A stretch of 59,465 bases of DNA from Planctomycetota bacterium (GTDB lineage Bacteria; Planctomycetota; UBA1135; UBA2386). Within the stretch, counting starts at the first letter, position 1. The number at the start of each line of letters is the position of its first letter. The notes beneath the pieces are model-generated. The model saw only the letters and a program-made list of their open reading frames with translations, made no database searches and was not told the DNA's origin. The stretch is taken from the NCBI GenBank assembly GCA_020848735.1, contig JADLHO010000081.1, forward strand, positions 1 to 59,465, given 5' to 3'. Position numbers and translations under genes: made by a program. This document shows positions 26,734 through 36,166 of the stretch, piece by piece.

Positions 26734-27426
26734 TCAGAACCGCAGCTCGCCCCCGAGCACGATGCCGTGCGCCCCGAGGTCGAGCTCGTAGTTCCCCAGC
26801 GGCGTCGACACCGAGTCCTCCCCATAGGCCCAGAAGCGATAGGCCGCGACGAGGCGCAGCGGCTCGAGCACGTCGTAGCCGAGCCCGGCCTCGAAGAAGG
26901 CGGAGCTCGCGGCGGGGAACTCGAGCCAGGGCTCGAGCCGGGCGAAGAGACGGAGACCGGTGTCCTCGATCACCCAGGCACCTTCGATGCCCAGCACGAG
27001 CGCGAGATGGGTCTTGTCGCGCTCGAAGGGCCGCACCCCGGTGAACTCGAGGCGCACGCGATCCGCGCCCATGCCGGCGTAGATCCCCGCTTCGAATTCG
27101 CCGCTGCGGACCCGCCCGACGAGCAGTGCGGAACCGGCGACCATCTCGAAGTCCGCGTCGTCGAAGTCGCGATGCGAGATCTCGAAGCGCCCCTCTGCGG
27201 CGGTCGCCGAGAGCGCGATCGAGGGCACGATCCCCTCCGTCTCCGCCGCGACCTCCCCGTCGCCCGGAACCGCCGGCAACTGCCGCTCGGCCAGCGCGAA
27301 CTCGACCCGCCCGCTGGGGAAGACCACGCCGCCCGCGCGCCCTTCGATGGGTTCGGGCACGACACAGGCGGGGACGAGCAGGAGCCCCGCGACGACACCC
27401 AGTGCGCGCATCACGCGCGGGATCAT
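26734..27426 (-). CDS. Putative outer-membrane beta-barrel lipoprotein
   Basis: The 230-residue protein has a signal peptide with lipobox-like LLVPAC (VVAGLLLVPACVVPEP). The rest alternates short beta strands: FEISHRDFDDADFEMVAGSA, SGEFEAGIYAGMGADRVRLE, LVLGIEGAWVIEDTGLRLFA and RLVAAYRFWAYGEDS, ending with the terminal Phe of GIVLGGELRF. That is typical of small outer-membrane barrels, although a lipid anchor plus a barrel would be unusual, so the Cys may be incidental. ATGs exist at 27426 and 27411. It lies between dnaK and the Gld-like operon on the same strand, 65 nt after dnaK. No function can be assigned. Confidence 0.65.
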   Translation of the reverse strand: MIPRVMRALGVVAGLLLVPACVVPEPIEGRAGGVVFPSGRVEFALAERQLPAVPGDGEVAAETEGIVPSIALSATAAEGRFEISHRDFDDADFEMVAGSALLVGRVRSGEFEAGIYAGMGADRVRLEFTGVRPFERDKTHLALVLGIEGAWVIEDTGLRLFARLEPWLEFPAASSAFFEAGLGYDVLEPLRLVAAYRFWAYGEDSVSTPLGNYELDLGAHGIVLGGELRF

Positions 27427-27491
27427 GGCGATGGAACGCTCCCGCTAGGACGAGAACTTCAGGCGGCGCGGCGGGGCTCCGCGCCCGGACT

Positions 27492-29426
27492 TCACTTCTT
27501 CACTTCGAAGTCGGCGTCCTTGATGTCCTCGTCGCTCGTCGCGCCCCCACCGGCACCGCCGTCGGCGCCGGAGCCCGCCGAGCCCTGGGGCCCGGCGCCG
27601 TGCTGGTGCCCACCGTGCTGGTGCATCTGGGCGCCCATGCGCTGCAGGACCTGCTCGACCTCGGCGATCGCGGCCTTGATCGCCGCGACGTCCTCGGTCT
27701 GCGCCGCGCTCCGGAGCTGCGCGAGCTTCGACTCGACCTCGCCCTTGAGTCCGGCGTCGACCTTGCCCTCGAGCTCCTTGAGCTGCTTCTCGATCGAGTA
27801 GGCCATCGAGTCGGCCTGGTTGCGGGCGTCGACCAGCTCGCGGCGCTTCTTGTCGGTCGCCGCGTGCGCCTCGGCCTCGCGCGTCATCTTCTTCACGTCG
27901 GCGTCGCTGAGACCCGACGAGGTCTGGATCGCGATCTTCTGGCTCTTGCCGGTCTTCTTGTCCTTCGCCGACACGTTGAGGATGCCGTTCGCATCGATGT
28001 CGAAGGTGACCTCGATCTGCGGCATGCCGCGCGGCGCGGGCTCGATGCCCTCGAGCTTGAAGCGCCCGAGCGTGCGGTTGTCGTTCGCGAACTCGCGCTC
28101 CCCCTGCAGCACGTGGATGTCGACGGCCGGCTGATTGTCGCTCGCCGTGGAGTAGACCTGGCTCTTGCTGGTCGGGATCGTCGTGTTGCGTTCGATGAGC
28201 TTGCTCATCACGCCGCCGAGCGTCTCGATGCCGAGCGAGAGCGGCGTGACGTCGAGCAGCAACACGTCGGAGACCTCGCCCGCGAGCACGCCGCCCTGGA
28301 TCGCCGCGCCGAGGCTCACCACCTCGTCGGGGTTCACCGAGCGGTTCGGCTCCTTCTGGAAGATCTCCTTCACGAGCGCCTGGACCTTCGGCACGCGGAT
28401 CGAACCGCCGACGAGGATGACCTCGTCGATGTCCTTCGGCGTCAGCTTGGCGTCGGCCAGCGCCTGCACGCAGGGCTTGCGGCAGCGCTCGATCAGCGGA
28501 TCGACCAACTGCTCGAACTTCGCACGCGTGAGGTTCTCCTGCAGGTGCTTCGGACCGGTCTGGTCCATCGTGATGAAGGGCAGGCTGATCTGCGTCTGCA
28601 TCGCGCTCGACAGCTCGATCTTCGCCTTCTCCGCCGCCTCCTTCAGGCGCTGCAGGGCCATCGGATCCTTGGTGAGATCGATGCCCGTCTGCGTCTTGAA
28701 GCTCGCGCAGAGCCAGTCGATGACGGCCTGATCGAAGTCGTCGCCACCGAGGTGCGTGTCGCCGTTCGTCGACTTCACCTCGAAGACGCCGTCGCCGACG
28801 TCGAGGATCGACACGTCGAAGGTGCCGCCGCCGAGGTCGAAGACCGCGATGCGCTCGCTCTTGCCCTTGCCGACCTTCTTGTCGAGTCCGTAGGCGAGCG
28901 CGGCCGCCGTGGGCTCGTTGATGATGCGCTCGACCTTCAGGCCGGCGATCGTCCCGGCGTCCTTCGTCGCCTGCCGTTGCGAGTCGTTGAAGTAGGCCGG
29001 CACCGTGATGACGGCGCGATCGACCGACTCGCCGAGATAGGCCTCGGCGGCTTCCTTCAGGGCCCGCAGCACCATCGCCGAGATCTCGGGAGGCGTGTAC
29101 TGCTTGCCTCCCACGTCGACCTTCACCAGTTCCTGCGGCGCGCCGACGATCTTGTAGGGCACGCGGCGCTCCTCCTCGCCGACCTCCGCATGGCGCCGCC
29201 CCATGAAGCGCTTGATCGAGTAGATCGTGTTGTGCGGGTTGGTCACCGCCTGGCGCTTGGCGGGCGCACCGACGAGTCGCTCGCCGGCCGGGGTGAAGGC
29301 GACGACCGAGGGGGTCGTGCGGCTGCCTTCGAGGTTCGCGATGACGACGGGCTCGCCGCCCTCCATCACCGACACGACCGAGTTCGTCGTGCCGAGGTCG
29401 ATTCCGATGATCTTCGTGGTGGCCAT
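27492..29426 (-). CDS. dnaK: Chaperone DnaK (Hsp70)
   Basis: The 644-residue protein has the Hsp70 ATPase start [13 protein letters not shown], the phosphate motif [16 protein letters not shown], and [13 protein letters not shown] in the second ATPase half. The substrate-binding domain has [15 protein letters not shown] and [12 protein letters not shown]. The C-terminal tail is unusual: a His/Gly-rich stretch (residues near 595-630, [11 protein letters not shown]) and the end DADFEVKK. The start chosen is the ATG at 29426; a TTG one codon before it is unlikely. It stands without grpE or dnaJ next to it, and no CIRCE-type repeat was seen in the roughly 200-nt upstream gap. Confidence 0.97.
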   Translation of the reverse strand: MATTKIIGIDLGTTNSVVSVMEGGEPVVIANLEGSRTTPSVVAFTPAGERLVGAPAKRQAVTNPHNTIYSIKRFMGRRHAEVGEEERRVPYKIVGAPQELVKVDVGGKQYTPPEISAMVLRALKEAAEAYLGESVDRAVITVPAYFNDSQRQATKDAGTIAGLKVERIINEPTAAALAYGLDKKVGKGKSERIAVFDLGGGTFDVSILDVGDGVFEVKSTNGDTHLGGDDFDQAVIDWLCASFKTQTGIDLTKDPMALQRLKEAAEKAKIELSSAMQTQISLPFITMDQTGPKHLQENLTRAKFEQLVDPLIERCRKPCVQALADAKLTPKDIDEVILVGGSIRVPKVQALVKEIFQKEPNRSVNPDEVVSLGAAIQGGVLAGEVSDVLLLDVTPLSLGIETLGGVMSKLIERNTTIPTSKSQVYSTASDNQPAVDIHVLQGEREFANDNRTLGRFKLEGIEPAPRGMPQIEVTFDIDANGILNVSAKDKKTGKSQKIAIQTSSGLSDADVKKMTREAEAHAATDKKRRELVDARNQADSMAYSIEKQLKELEGKVDAGLKGEVESKLAQLRSAAQTEDVAAIKAAIAEVEQVLQRMGAQMHQHGGHQHGAGPQGSAGSGADGGAGGGATSDEDIKDADFEVKK

Positions 29427-29630
29427 CAAGCGCTCCGGTGCCGGGTCCGAGCGCAGCGATCCACGCTGCGCCGGCCGCGGCGGCGCGCGGCAATCAAACG
29501 CCGTGCCGGATCTCCGTACGGCAACCCAAGGACCTGTGGCCAGCCAAGTTGCGACGAAGACCGGCGCGCGGCTCGGCGCCGGACCGGAGCTGGTCCGTCA
29601 GATTGACAGCCGGGCCGAGGGCAGGGGGCG

Positions 29631-31040
29631 TCAGCCTGACACGCTGGCAGAGCTCGCCGCCGGAGCCAGCCAGCGCCCACGCCAGAGGTAGACGGCATAG
29701 AGGACGAGCAGGACGCCCTGCGTCGCGACCGCGATCGTCCAGAGCGCCGCGAGGCCCGGCGCCGCCGCGAGGGTGACGAGCATCGTCCCGGCCGGCAGGA
29801 AGAGCAGCAGCAGGCCCGCGAGGTCGAAGAGCATCGGCGGCACGCTGCGCCCCGCGCCGTTGACCGCACCCGCGGCCGCGATGCAGAAGGCGGCGAAGGG
29901 ATGCCCCCAGGCGGCGATGCGCAGGTAGGCCGTGCCGGCGTCGCGCACACCCGCTCCCACGCCCTGCACGAAGAGGTCGATGAGCGAGGGCGCGTACCAC
30001 GCGAGCACGCCGATGATGATGGCCGCGAAGACGAAGGCCTGCAGTCCGGCGTGCCAGCCGGTGCGCGAGGCCCGCTCCGGCCGGCCGGCGCCGATGTTGC
30101 GACCCGCAACGGCCGTCGCCGCGCTCGCGAACCCGATCGAGGCGAAGAGCACGAGCGTGTCGAGCCGCGTCGTCACGCCGAGCGCCGTGATCGCGGAGTT
30201 GCCCGCGATGTGTCCGGCGAAGCGGGTGAGCAGCACGACCGGCGCGACGCGCGCGAGCATCTGCACGCTCTGCGGCAGGGCCAGCTCGAACACGCTGCGG
30301 GTCATGCGCAGGCCGAGCCCATCACCCGCGCCGCGCAGGTCCGCGAATCGCAGGCGCAACGGATGCGCGGCGCGCGCGAGCCAGAGCCACGCGACGACGC
30401 AGCCGAGGCCGCGCGACGCCGTGCTCGCCCAGGCTGCGCCGACCGGTCCGAGCGCGGGCACGCCCAGCGCGTCCCAGCCGTACATGAAGGGGAAGTTGAG
30501 CCCGATGTTCAGCAGGTTCGCACCGACCAGCAGCGCGAACGGCATTCCGGCCTCACCGTTGGCGCGCATCACCGCGGTCGCCTGCATGAGCGCGAACATC
30601 GTCACGGTGCCGATGCTCGTCGCGACCAGGTACTCGATGCCGATCTCCCGTGCGCTGCCCGCGACCGCCTGCAGATCGATCGAGGGCGCCGCGAGCAGGA
30701 CGCAGAGCCCGCCGAGCAGGATGCCGAGCACGAGCATCGCCGCCTGCGAGAGCGTCGCGATGCGGCGGGCACGCGCCACGCGCCCTGCCCCGAGCTCCTG
30801 TGCCATCAACGCCATCGTCGCGACCGAGATGCCGTTGCCGACGATCATCGGCAGGAAGTTGATGGTCGTCGCGCAGTGCGCGCCGGCGACCGCATCCTCG
30901 CCGAACTCGCCGACCATCCAGAGGTCGACGAGATTGAAGAGCGCATGGCATGCCATGCCGACCGCCATGGGAAAGCCCTGGCGCATCACGAGCCACCAGA
31001 TGGGGCGCGTCAGCAGGGGATCGCGGGCGGGCGCGTTCAC
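29631..31040 (-). CDS. MATE-family multidrug/metabolite efflux transporter
   Basis: The 469-residue polytopic membrane protein has about 12 hydrophobic segments. Features match the DinF/NorM branch: FPMAVGMACHALFNLVDLWM at the start, then GNGISVATMALMAQELGAGR, and the repeat in the second half FAGHIAGNSAITALGVTTRL with VAGRNIGAGRPERASR. It would exchange Na+ or H+ for an organic cation. The start is a GTG at 31040 with a TAGCCT hexamer 9 nt upstream. It stands alone between dnaK and the CheY-like gene. Confidence 0.9.
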   Translation of the reverse strand: MNAPARDPLLTRPIWWLVMRQGFPMAVGMACHALFNLVDLWMVGEFGEDAVAGAHCATTINFLPMIVGNGISVATMALMAQELGAGRVARARRIATLSQAAMLVLGILLGGLCVLLAAPSIDLQAVAGSAREIGIEYLVATSIGTVTMFALMQATAVMRANGEAGMPFALLVGANLLNIGLNFPFMYGWDALGVPALGPVGAAWASTASRGLGCVVAWLWLARAAHPLRLRFADLRGAGDGLGLRMTRSVFELALPQSVQMLARVAPVVLLTRFAGHIAGNSAITALGVTTRLDTLVLFASIGFASAATAVAGRNIGAGRPERASRTGWHAGLQAFVFAAIIIGVLAWYAPSLIDLFVQGVGAGVRDAGTAYLRIAAWGHPFAAFCIAAAGAVNGAGRSVPPMLFDLAGLLLLFLPAGTMLVTLAAAPGLAALWTIAVATQGVLLVLYAVYLWRGRWLAPAASSASVSG

Positions 31041-31049
31041 GGTCGCGGA

Positions 31050-31055
31050 AGGCTA
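31050..31055 (-). promoter_or_regulatory. Candidate -10 element of the MATE gene
   Basis: The minus strand reads CGGTTAGCCTTCC with TAGCCT as the hexamer. Nine nt separate it from the GTG at 31040, the same spacing as in front of tyrS and the SH3-like gene. Confidence 0.35.
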
Positions 31056-31129
31056 ACCGCCGGGCCGGGACGGCGCGCCGCGCGAGCCGCGGTCCGGCCC
31101 GTCCGCGCCCTCTCCGGGCGCGTTGGACC

Positions 31130-31501
31130 TCATTCGCCGAGCAGCTGCTTCGCCTGCTCGAGGATCTTGGTCGGCGAGAAGGGCTTGGTGACGTAGGCGT
31201 CCGCGCCGACGGTCTCGCCCTTCTGGCGGTCGGCGTCCTGGCCGCGTGCGGTGAGCAGCACGATGCGCACGCCGTCGAGCGCCGCATTCGCGCGCACGCG
31301 CTCGACGACCTGGAACCCGTCGAGCTTCGGCATCATCACGTCGAGGAACACGAGGTCCGGGTGCTCGCGCTCGATGATGGTCAACGCCTCCGCACCGTCG
31401 CGCGCCTCGAGGACCTCGTACTTGCCCTTGCGCAGCACGAAGGCCAGCGAACGGCTGATGAACGGTTCATCGTCGACGACCAGGACCTTGAAAGCGCTCA
31501 T
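31130..31501 (-). CDS. Single-domain response regulator (CheY-like)
   Basis: The 123-residue protein is a stand-alone receiver. The acidic pair Asp10-Asp11 (VLVVDDEPF), phospho-acceptor Asp54 (FLDVMMPKLDGF), Thr84 and Lys106 (TKPF) are all present. There is no output domain. The ATG overlaps the PP2C phosphatase stop by 4 nt, so it is last in a three-gene unit with an RsbW-like kinase and an RsbU-like phosphatase. It may pass input to or from that partner-switching pair. No histidine kinase is encoded nearby. Confidence 0.93.
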   Translation of the reverse strand: MSAFKVLVVDDEPFISRSLAFVLRKGKYEVLEARDGAEALTIIEREHPDLVFLDVMMPKLDGFQVVERVRANAALDGVRIVLLTARGQDADRQKGETVGADAYVTKPFSPTKILEQAKQLLGE

Positions 31502-33102
31502 CGAGACTCCCCCTCACGCCGACTGCGCAGGACCAGGACCGTCAGATCATCCGCGGGACGGACACCGTCGCCGCAGAAGCGGCCGATGGCGCCGAAGACG
31601 GCGTCGAGCACCGCGGCCGCCGACGCCCCGCGCTGTGCGCGCAGGACCTCGACGAGCCGCCCCTCACCGAAGAGTTCGCCCGACGCATCGGCCGCCTCGA
31701 CGATGCCATCGGTGTAGAGCAGGACGAGATCACCTGCCTCGAGACGCAGCGACTCCGCGCGGTGCGTCACCCCGCGGAGGAAGCCGAGCATGCAGTTCGC
31801 GCTCACGAGGCGCTCGACGCGGCCATCGGCGGCGCGCAACACCAGGGCATCGGGATGCCCGGCGCCGACGAACTCCACGGTGCGCTCGTCCGGCGTGACG
31901 GCGAGCGCCGCCGCCGTGATGAAGCGCTCGGTGCGGGCGAGGTCGTCGTGGATCGCCGCCGCGAGTCCGTCGAAGACGGTCGCGGGAGACGGCGTCGTTC
32001 CGGCGATGACGCGCAGTGCGGCGCGTGCGCCGACCATCACCATGCCGCTGGCGAGGTTGTGGCCCGACACGTCGGCGACGAGCGCCAGCGTGCGGCCGTC
32101 GGCCATCGGCACGAAGTCGAAGTAGTCGCCGCCGACGGCACCGCAGGTCGCGCAACGACCGACGAGTTCGAAGCCGGCGACGCTCGCGGCACCGGCGGGC
32201 AACACCTGCTGCTGGATCGCGCGCGCGAACGCGACCTCCTGACCGACCTCGGCCGCGCGACGATTGCCGATCGCCGACCCGATCATCAACGCGACGTTCG
32301 CGACCATCTTGGTCTCCTGCGAACCGAGGCGCGTCGCCGTCGCGTAGCTGTTCGCACGCTTGTCGATCGCGAGGATCACGCCGATCGGCGGGCCGTCGGC
32401 GCCCTCGCCGAAGCGGACCGGCAGCGCGAGGACCTCGCGGCGGGCGCGCGATTCCGGTCGATCGGGCGGCGCGGCGGGATCGCGGTCCTCGACCAGACCC
32501 GCGGCGCCGGCGCGGATCGCACGCTCGACGATCGTGCCTTCCGGTTCGAAGACCACGCCGCGCGCCGGCGCGTACTCGCGCACGCCGGAGGAGTCCTGCG
32601 ACGCACAGAGCTCCACCTCCACGAGGCATCGCCGGTGCACGTGATCGAGCGTGATCCAGGCCGCGCGTTCGACGCTCGCGCCGACGATCAGCGTCTCCAA
32701 CGCGAGGCGCACGACCTCATGGTCGCTCCCGCAGGAGGGCAGCCGCGCCAGCATCTCGGCGGTCATCGCCACCTCCTCGAGGAGCTGGAGCGAGCCGGCG
32801 TAGACGCTCTCCATCTCGCTCTCGAGCCGGAGCTGCTCGCCGGCCGCCCGCGCCGCGGCCGTCACGAGGCCGCGAGCGCTCGCCGCGCGTGCGGAAGGCA
32901 CCCGTGCGCGCAGTCGGAGTCCGGACGCGCCGAGCCCTGCCTCGAGCGACGCGTCGCCGGCCGGCTGCGCGCCGCGGTCGAAGTCCTCGACGAGCCCGCC
33001 GTCGGCGTCGACGACCTGCACGAGGCACTCGTCCCCGAGCGCCTCGGCCAGGGCGGCGAAGAGTTCGCGACCCGCGAGCTGGATCCGTTCGGTGCCGGCC
33101 AC
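31498..33102 (-). CDS. GAF-domain PP2C (RsbU/SpoIIE-type) phosphatase
   Basis: The 534-residue cytosolic protein has an N-terminal helical region, a GAF-like sensor (about 105-280: SDHEVVRLALETLIV, PVRFGEGADGPPIGVILAID), then a SpoIIE-type phosphatase domain (300-530) with AIQQQVLP, GGDYFDF (324-330), LVADVSGHNLASGMVMVG (341-358), LLYTDGIVEA and a closing PADDLTVLVL. The metal-binding aspartates are intact. It would dephosphorylate an anti-anti-sigma (STAS) protein. None is encoded in the unit. It lies 4 nt after the RsbW-like gene. Confidence 0.92.
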   Translation of the reverse strand: MAGTERIQLAGRELFAALAEALGDECLVQVVDADGGLVEDFDRGAQPAGDASLEAGLGASGLRLRARVPSARAASARGLVTAAARAAGEQLRLESEMESVYAGSLQLLEEVAMTAEMLARLPSCGSDHEVVRLALETLIVGASVERAAWITLDHVHRRCLVEVELCASQDSSGVREYAPARGVVFEPEGTIVERAIRAGAAGLVEDRDPAAPPDRPESRARREVLALPVRFGEGADGPPIGVILAIDKRANSYATATRLGSQETKMVANVALMIGSAIGNRRAAEVGQEVAFARAIQQQVLPAGAASVAGFELVGRCATCGAVGGDYFDFVPMADGRTLALVADVSGHNLASGMVMVGARAALRVIAGTTPSPATVFDGLAAAIHDDLARTERFITAAALAVTPDERTVEFVGAGHPDALVLRAADGRVERLVSANCMLGFLRGVTHRAESLRLEAGDLVLLYTDGIVEAADASGELFGEGRLVEVLRAQRGASAAAVLDAVFGAIGRFCGDGVRPADDLTVLVLRSRREGESR

Positions 33103-33106
33103 CGCG

Positions 33107-33562
33107 TCAGCCTCCCATCGCGTCGGCTTCGACGGCGCTCCGCACGGACTTGCGCATGCTGAGCACGTTGCGCTGTCCGACGCGGCGGTGTTCGACCTGG
33201 TCCATCACCATCCGCGCGATGAGGATGCCGAAGCCGCCGGGTTCGGTCGGCATCGCGCTGTCCGAGAGCTGCGGCAAGGGCGCGTCGCTCGGATCGAACT
33301 CGGCGCCGAGGTCCTCGATCGCGATCTCGCAGCCGAACTCGTCGACCCGGAAGTTCACGGTGATCGGCAGCTCCTCGTCGCCCCCGTGGGCGTGGCGCAG
33401 GACGTTCGTGACCATCTCCTGGACCGCGAGCAGCACGCTGTGGCGCGTGCCCTCGGCGTCCCCCCGGAACGGCACCATCTGCAGCAGACATTCACCGGTC
33501 TGCCAGACGAGCCGCAGGTGGTCCATCGATCCCTGCAGAACGATCTGTACGCGAGCCGACAT
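33107..33562 (-). CDS. RsbW-like anti-sigma factor / Ser-Thr kinase (HATPase)
   Basis: The 151-residue protein consists of a single GHKL ATPase domain. The N box reads VQEMVTNVLRHAHGG, the G1 box EDLGAEFDP, and the G2 region GGFGILIARMVMDQV. The start chosen is the ATG at 33562, with GGAGG 12 nt upstream; the long in-frame extension is Arg/Pro-rich and not coding-like. It is first in the unit with the PP2C phosphatase and CheY-like receiver. Such kinases sequester a sigma factor or phosphorylate STAS proteins. Confidence 0.88.
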   Translation of the reverse strand: MSARVQIVLQGSMDHLRLVWQTGECLLQMVPFRGDAEGTRHSVLLAVQEMVTNVLRHAHGGDEELPITVNFRVDEFGCEIAIEDLGAEFDPSDAPLPQLSDSAMPTEPGGFGILIARMVMDQVEHRRVGQRNVLSMRKSVRSAVEADAMGG

Positions 33563-33654
33563 CGCAGCGCAGCCTCCACGCCCGGTATCGACCGCCGCGC
33601 GGGATGGCCTTGACCCACGGCCGTCGACGTCTGGATCCGTCGCCATCGGCGCGA

Positions 33655-33660
33655 TAGCCT
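33655..33660 (+). promoter_or_regulatory. Possible -10 element in the divergent rsbW-like/amidase region
   Basis: GATAGCCTCC contains TAGCCT 69 nt before the amidase ATG. The complementary strand reads GGCTATCG and could serve the RsbW-like unit. Only the TAnnnT core supports the call. Confidence 0.25.
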
Positions 33661-33729
33661 CCGCGCGGCCTCGAGCGTGTCGCCCCGACGGAACCGTCGA
33701 GACGGCCCGCCGCGGCGCCCGGAGGGACG

Positions 33730-34875
33730 ATGACGATCTCGGCGACGACAGGCTGCATGGCGGGCAGCCGGTGCTTCGGATTCCGACGTGCGTTCGAGCG
33801 GCTGGCGCGATTCTCGCGCCCTGACCGCCGATGCTCGGCATGGGTGCTGCTCCTCTCGCTCTGCCCCATCTGGCTCGGCCTCGCCGCCTGCGCCGGTGTC
33901 GGGCCGCGCGTCAGCCCCGAGGCCAGCAGCGACGCGAACGCGGTGCCGCCACCGCCTTCGTTCCACAGCGTCACCGCGGCGCCGGGCACCCGGCCGGTCG
34001 AGGAGATCCTCGCGCTGCGCGGACTCCGCTCCCATGCGGGAGCGCGCCTGCGCATCGCCTTCCTGCTGCAGGAGACCGGCAACTGGGCCGGCGCCGAAAC
34101 CGAGCTGCAGCAGATCGTCTTCGCGGACCCGCGGCCGGAGCGCGACGTCGAGGCGATCGCGCGCTGGCTGCGCGCGCGCGGCTTCGAGCGCCGCGGTGAG
34201 TCCGATCGCGCGCGGGCCGAACGCGCCGCCGGCCTGCTGGTCGCCGATGAGCCGGGGCTGCGCGAGCGGCTGACCGACCGCGCGGTCGTCGCCCGGCCCG
34301 GTCCGGCCCCGAGTTCGCCCGTCGCGGCCCTCTCCGTGCTCCCCCGCACGAGCTGGAAGGCCGCGGCGGCCAAGACCCGCTCGATGAAGCCGATGGGGCC
34401 CGTGCACCGGATCACGATCCACCACTCGGCCACGGCCTGCCGCGACGGGCGGCAGACCGCGGCCGTCGCCGCGATCCGCTCGATCCAGCGCTATCACCAG
34501 GAGGAGCAGGGCTGGGGCGACATCGGCTACCACTTCCTCATCGATCCGGCGGGTCGCGTCTGGACCGGTCGCGCGGTCGATTGGCAGGGCGCGCACGCCG
34601 GCGACGACGAGCGCAACCAGGGCAATCTCGGCATCTGTCTGCTCGGGAACTTCATGCCGCGCGACCAGGGCCAGCCACCTGCCGCGCAGCTCGCCGCGCT
34701 CGACCAGCTCGTGAAGCAGCTCGCGCGCCGGCACGAGGTCGCGCCGCGTCAGATCGTGACCCACCACGAGCTGAAGCCGAGCACCGATTGCCCGGGGCCC
34801 TACCTCCAGACCGCGGTCGAGCGTCTCCGGGGTTCGCTCGAGACGAGCCGGATCGTCGCGGCCGCTCGCGAGTGA
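33730..34875 (+). CDS. N-acetylmuramoyl-L-alanine amidase (Amidase_2) lipoprotein
   Basis: The 381-residue protein has a long cytosolic start, then a lipoprotein signal (LLLSLCPIWLGLAACAG, acceptor Cys54). A tetratricopeptide-like helical stretch follows (about 95-165: LRIAFLLQETGNWAGAETEL). The C-terminal domain is a type 2 amidase: RITIHHSAT supplies a zinc His, then IGYHFLIDPAGRVWTGR, HAGDDERNQGNLGICLLGN, and THHELKPSTDCPGP with the second His and Cys ligands. It cleaves the peptide stem from N-acetylmuramic acid, so it remodels the wall or recycles turnover products. A ribosome binding site (GGAGGGA) precedes the ATG. Confidence 0.92.
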   Translation: MTISATTGCMAGSRCFGFRRAFERLARFSRPDRRCSAWVLLLSLCPIWLGLAACAGVGPRVSPEASSDANAVPPPPSFHSVTAAPGTRPVEEILALRGLRSHAGARLRIAFLLQETGNWAGAETELQQIVFADPRPERDVEAIARWLRARGFERRGESDRARAERAAGLLVADEPGLRERLTDRAVVARPGPAPSSPVAALSVLPRTSWKAAAAKTRSMKPMGPVHRITIHHSATACRDGRQTAAVAAIRSIQRYHQEEQGWGDIGYHFLIDPAGRVWTGRAVDWQGAHAGDDERNQGNLGICLLGNFMPRDQGQPPAAQLAALDQLVKQLARRHEVAPRQIVTHHELKPSTDCPGPYLQTAVERLRGSLETSRIVAAARE

Positions 34876-34944
34876 GGCGCGGGCCGAGCGCGGAGTTCGC
34901 GGGAGCGGCCCTCGTCGGCGCCGCCGTCCGCCGCGGACGGCGGG

Positions 34945-34972
34945 TTGCGCGGGTGCGCGATCGAACTATCGT
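34945..34972 (+). promoter_or_regulatory. Sigma70-like promoter for the DUF1573-cytochrome unit
   Basis: TTGCGC (34945-34950) and TATCGT (34967-34972) are separated by 16 nt. The -10 ends 33 nt before the ATG at 35006, which has ATGGAG just upstream. It is the only place in the window where both hexamers look acceptable. Confidence 0.45.
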
Positions 34973-35005
34973 CGCCCGCCCCCCCTCGTCGCCCGGCATG
35001 GAGCC

Positions 35006-36166
35006 ATGAGCGTGCTGCGCCCCAACGACCCGATCCGCTTCGCCGTGCTCGCGCTCGCGCTGCTCGCGGGCGCCTGCGCCGACGACGCGCCGGCAACGCC
35101 GAGCTCGACGCCGAGCCAGGGCAGTCCCCTCGTCGAACACGACTTCGGCGTCATCCCCCACGGCGCGCGACCCAGCGCGGAGCTGATCATCCCGCTGCCG
35201 GCGGAGCTCGGGCCCCTCTCGCCGGTCGGCTTCCAGCGGAGCTGCACCTGCGTGGCGCACGAGTTCTTCATCGAGGGCCGCGACGGCCAGCTCCGCCCGG
35301 TCAGCGACGACGGCCGCCCCGACCCGGGTGCGGTCGTGCGCGACGGGGAGCGGCTCCGCCTGCGCCTCACGGTCGACACCGGCCAGAAGGAGGCCGCGGA
35401 TCTCGCGCCGACCTGGACCCCGGCCCAGGTCGTGCTGCAGGGCCAGGGCCCCCGCTCGACGCGCCACTTCGTGCCGCTGCGGTTCCGCTTCGGCATCGAG
35501 TCCCCCTTCGAACTCAGTCCCGCCGCGCATCTCGCACTCAACGAGCTGCCGCGGCCGATCCGCTACGAGCAGTCGCTGCGCATCGACCGCCGCGGGCGGA
35601 GCGTGAAGCTCGGCCAGCCCGAGATCGTGGAAGCGGGTGCGGAAGGCCTGCTGCAGCGGCCGAGCGACGTCGAGCTGAAGCTCGCGGACGACGGCAAGAC
35701 GGCACTGCTCAGCGTGGCGGTCAAGCCGGGGGACGCGCGCCCCGACGGCCCCCTCCAGTGCGAGGTCCGGATCCCCACGGATCTGCCCGACGGCTACGTC
35801 CTGCGCATCCCCGTCAGCGGGGTGGTCGTCGGTCCGATCGAGGTCGAGGCACCGCGCGCGTTCTCGTTCGGTCGCATCGACTTCACGCAGCCTCGCGAGA
35901 TGCGCCTGCGCGTGATCGACCACGATCCGAGCCGCGCCGCCGACTTCGTCGCACTCGGCCTGATCGGCAGCGACGGCCAGGACCTCACGCCGCAGTTCGA
36001 GGTCGGGTTCGAAACGGTGCAGGGACGCCCGCGCGAGCGGATCGTCGCGCTGCGCTACCTCGGTCGCCTGCGGGACACGACGTCCTTCCGCGGCGAACTC
36101 CGCCTCGCGAAGGCCGCGGACGATGCGCCGCTGCTGAGTCTCCCCGTCATCGGGTTCAACAAGTGA
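35006..36166 (+). CDS. DUF1573-like exported protein
   Basis: The 386-residue protein has a signal peptide with lipobox-like LAGAC (Cys24). The mature part opens with the DUF1573 pattern: LVEHDFGVIPHG, a strand, then FQRSCTCVAHEFFIEG, where the paired cysteines replace the usual 'SCGC'. Two further immunoglobulin-like units follow: VLQGQGPRSTRHFVPLRFRF and, later, FSFGRIDFTQPREMRLRVID. Such proteins bind partners at the cell surface; the biochemical role is unknown. Its stop shares one base with the start of the cytochrome gene, so the two are coupled. Confidence 0.75.
   Translation: MSVLRPNDPIRFAVLALALLAGACADDAPATPSSTPSQGSPLVEHDFGVIPHGARPSAELIIPLPAELGPLSPVGFQRSCTCVAHEFFIEGRDGQLRPVSDDGRPDPGAVVRDGERLRLRLTVDTGQKEAADLAPTWTPAQVVLQGQGPRSTRHFVPLRFRFGIESPFELSPAAHLALNELPRPIRYEQSLRIDRRGRSVKLGQPEIVEAGAEGLLQRPSDVELKLADDGKTALLSVAVKPGDARPDGPLQCEVRIPTDLPDGYVLRIPVSGVVVGPIEVEAPRAFSFGRIDFTQPREMRLRVIDHDPSRAADFVALGLIGSDGQDLTPQFEVGFETVQGRPRERIVALRYLGRLRDTTSFRGELRLAKAADDAPLLSLPVIGFNK

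Noticed and set aside
29427..29630. A possible CIRCE or heat-shock promoter upstream of dnaK.
   Set aside because: There is no TTAGCACTC/GAGTGCTAA repeat and no convincing CTTGAAA or CCCCAT pair.
36001..36020. GGTTCGAA resembling a tRNA T-loop.
   Set aside because: It is inside the DUF1573-like gene and no acceptor or anticodon stem can be formed around it.
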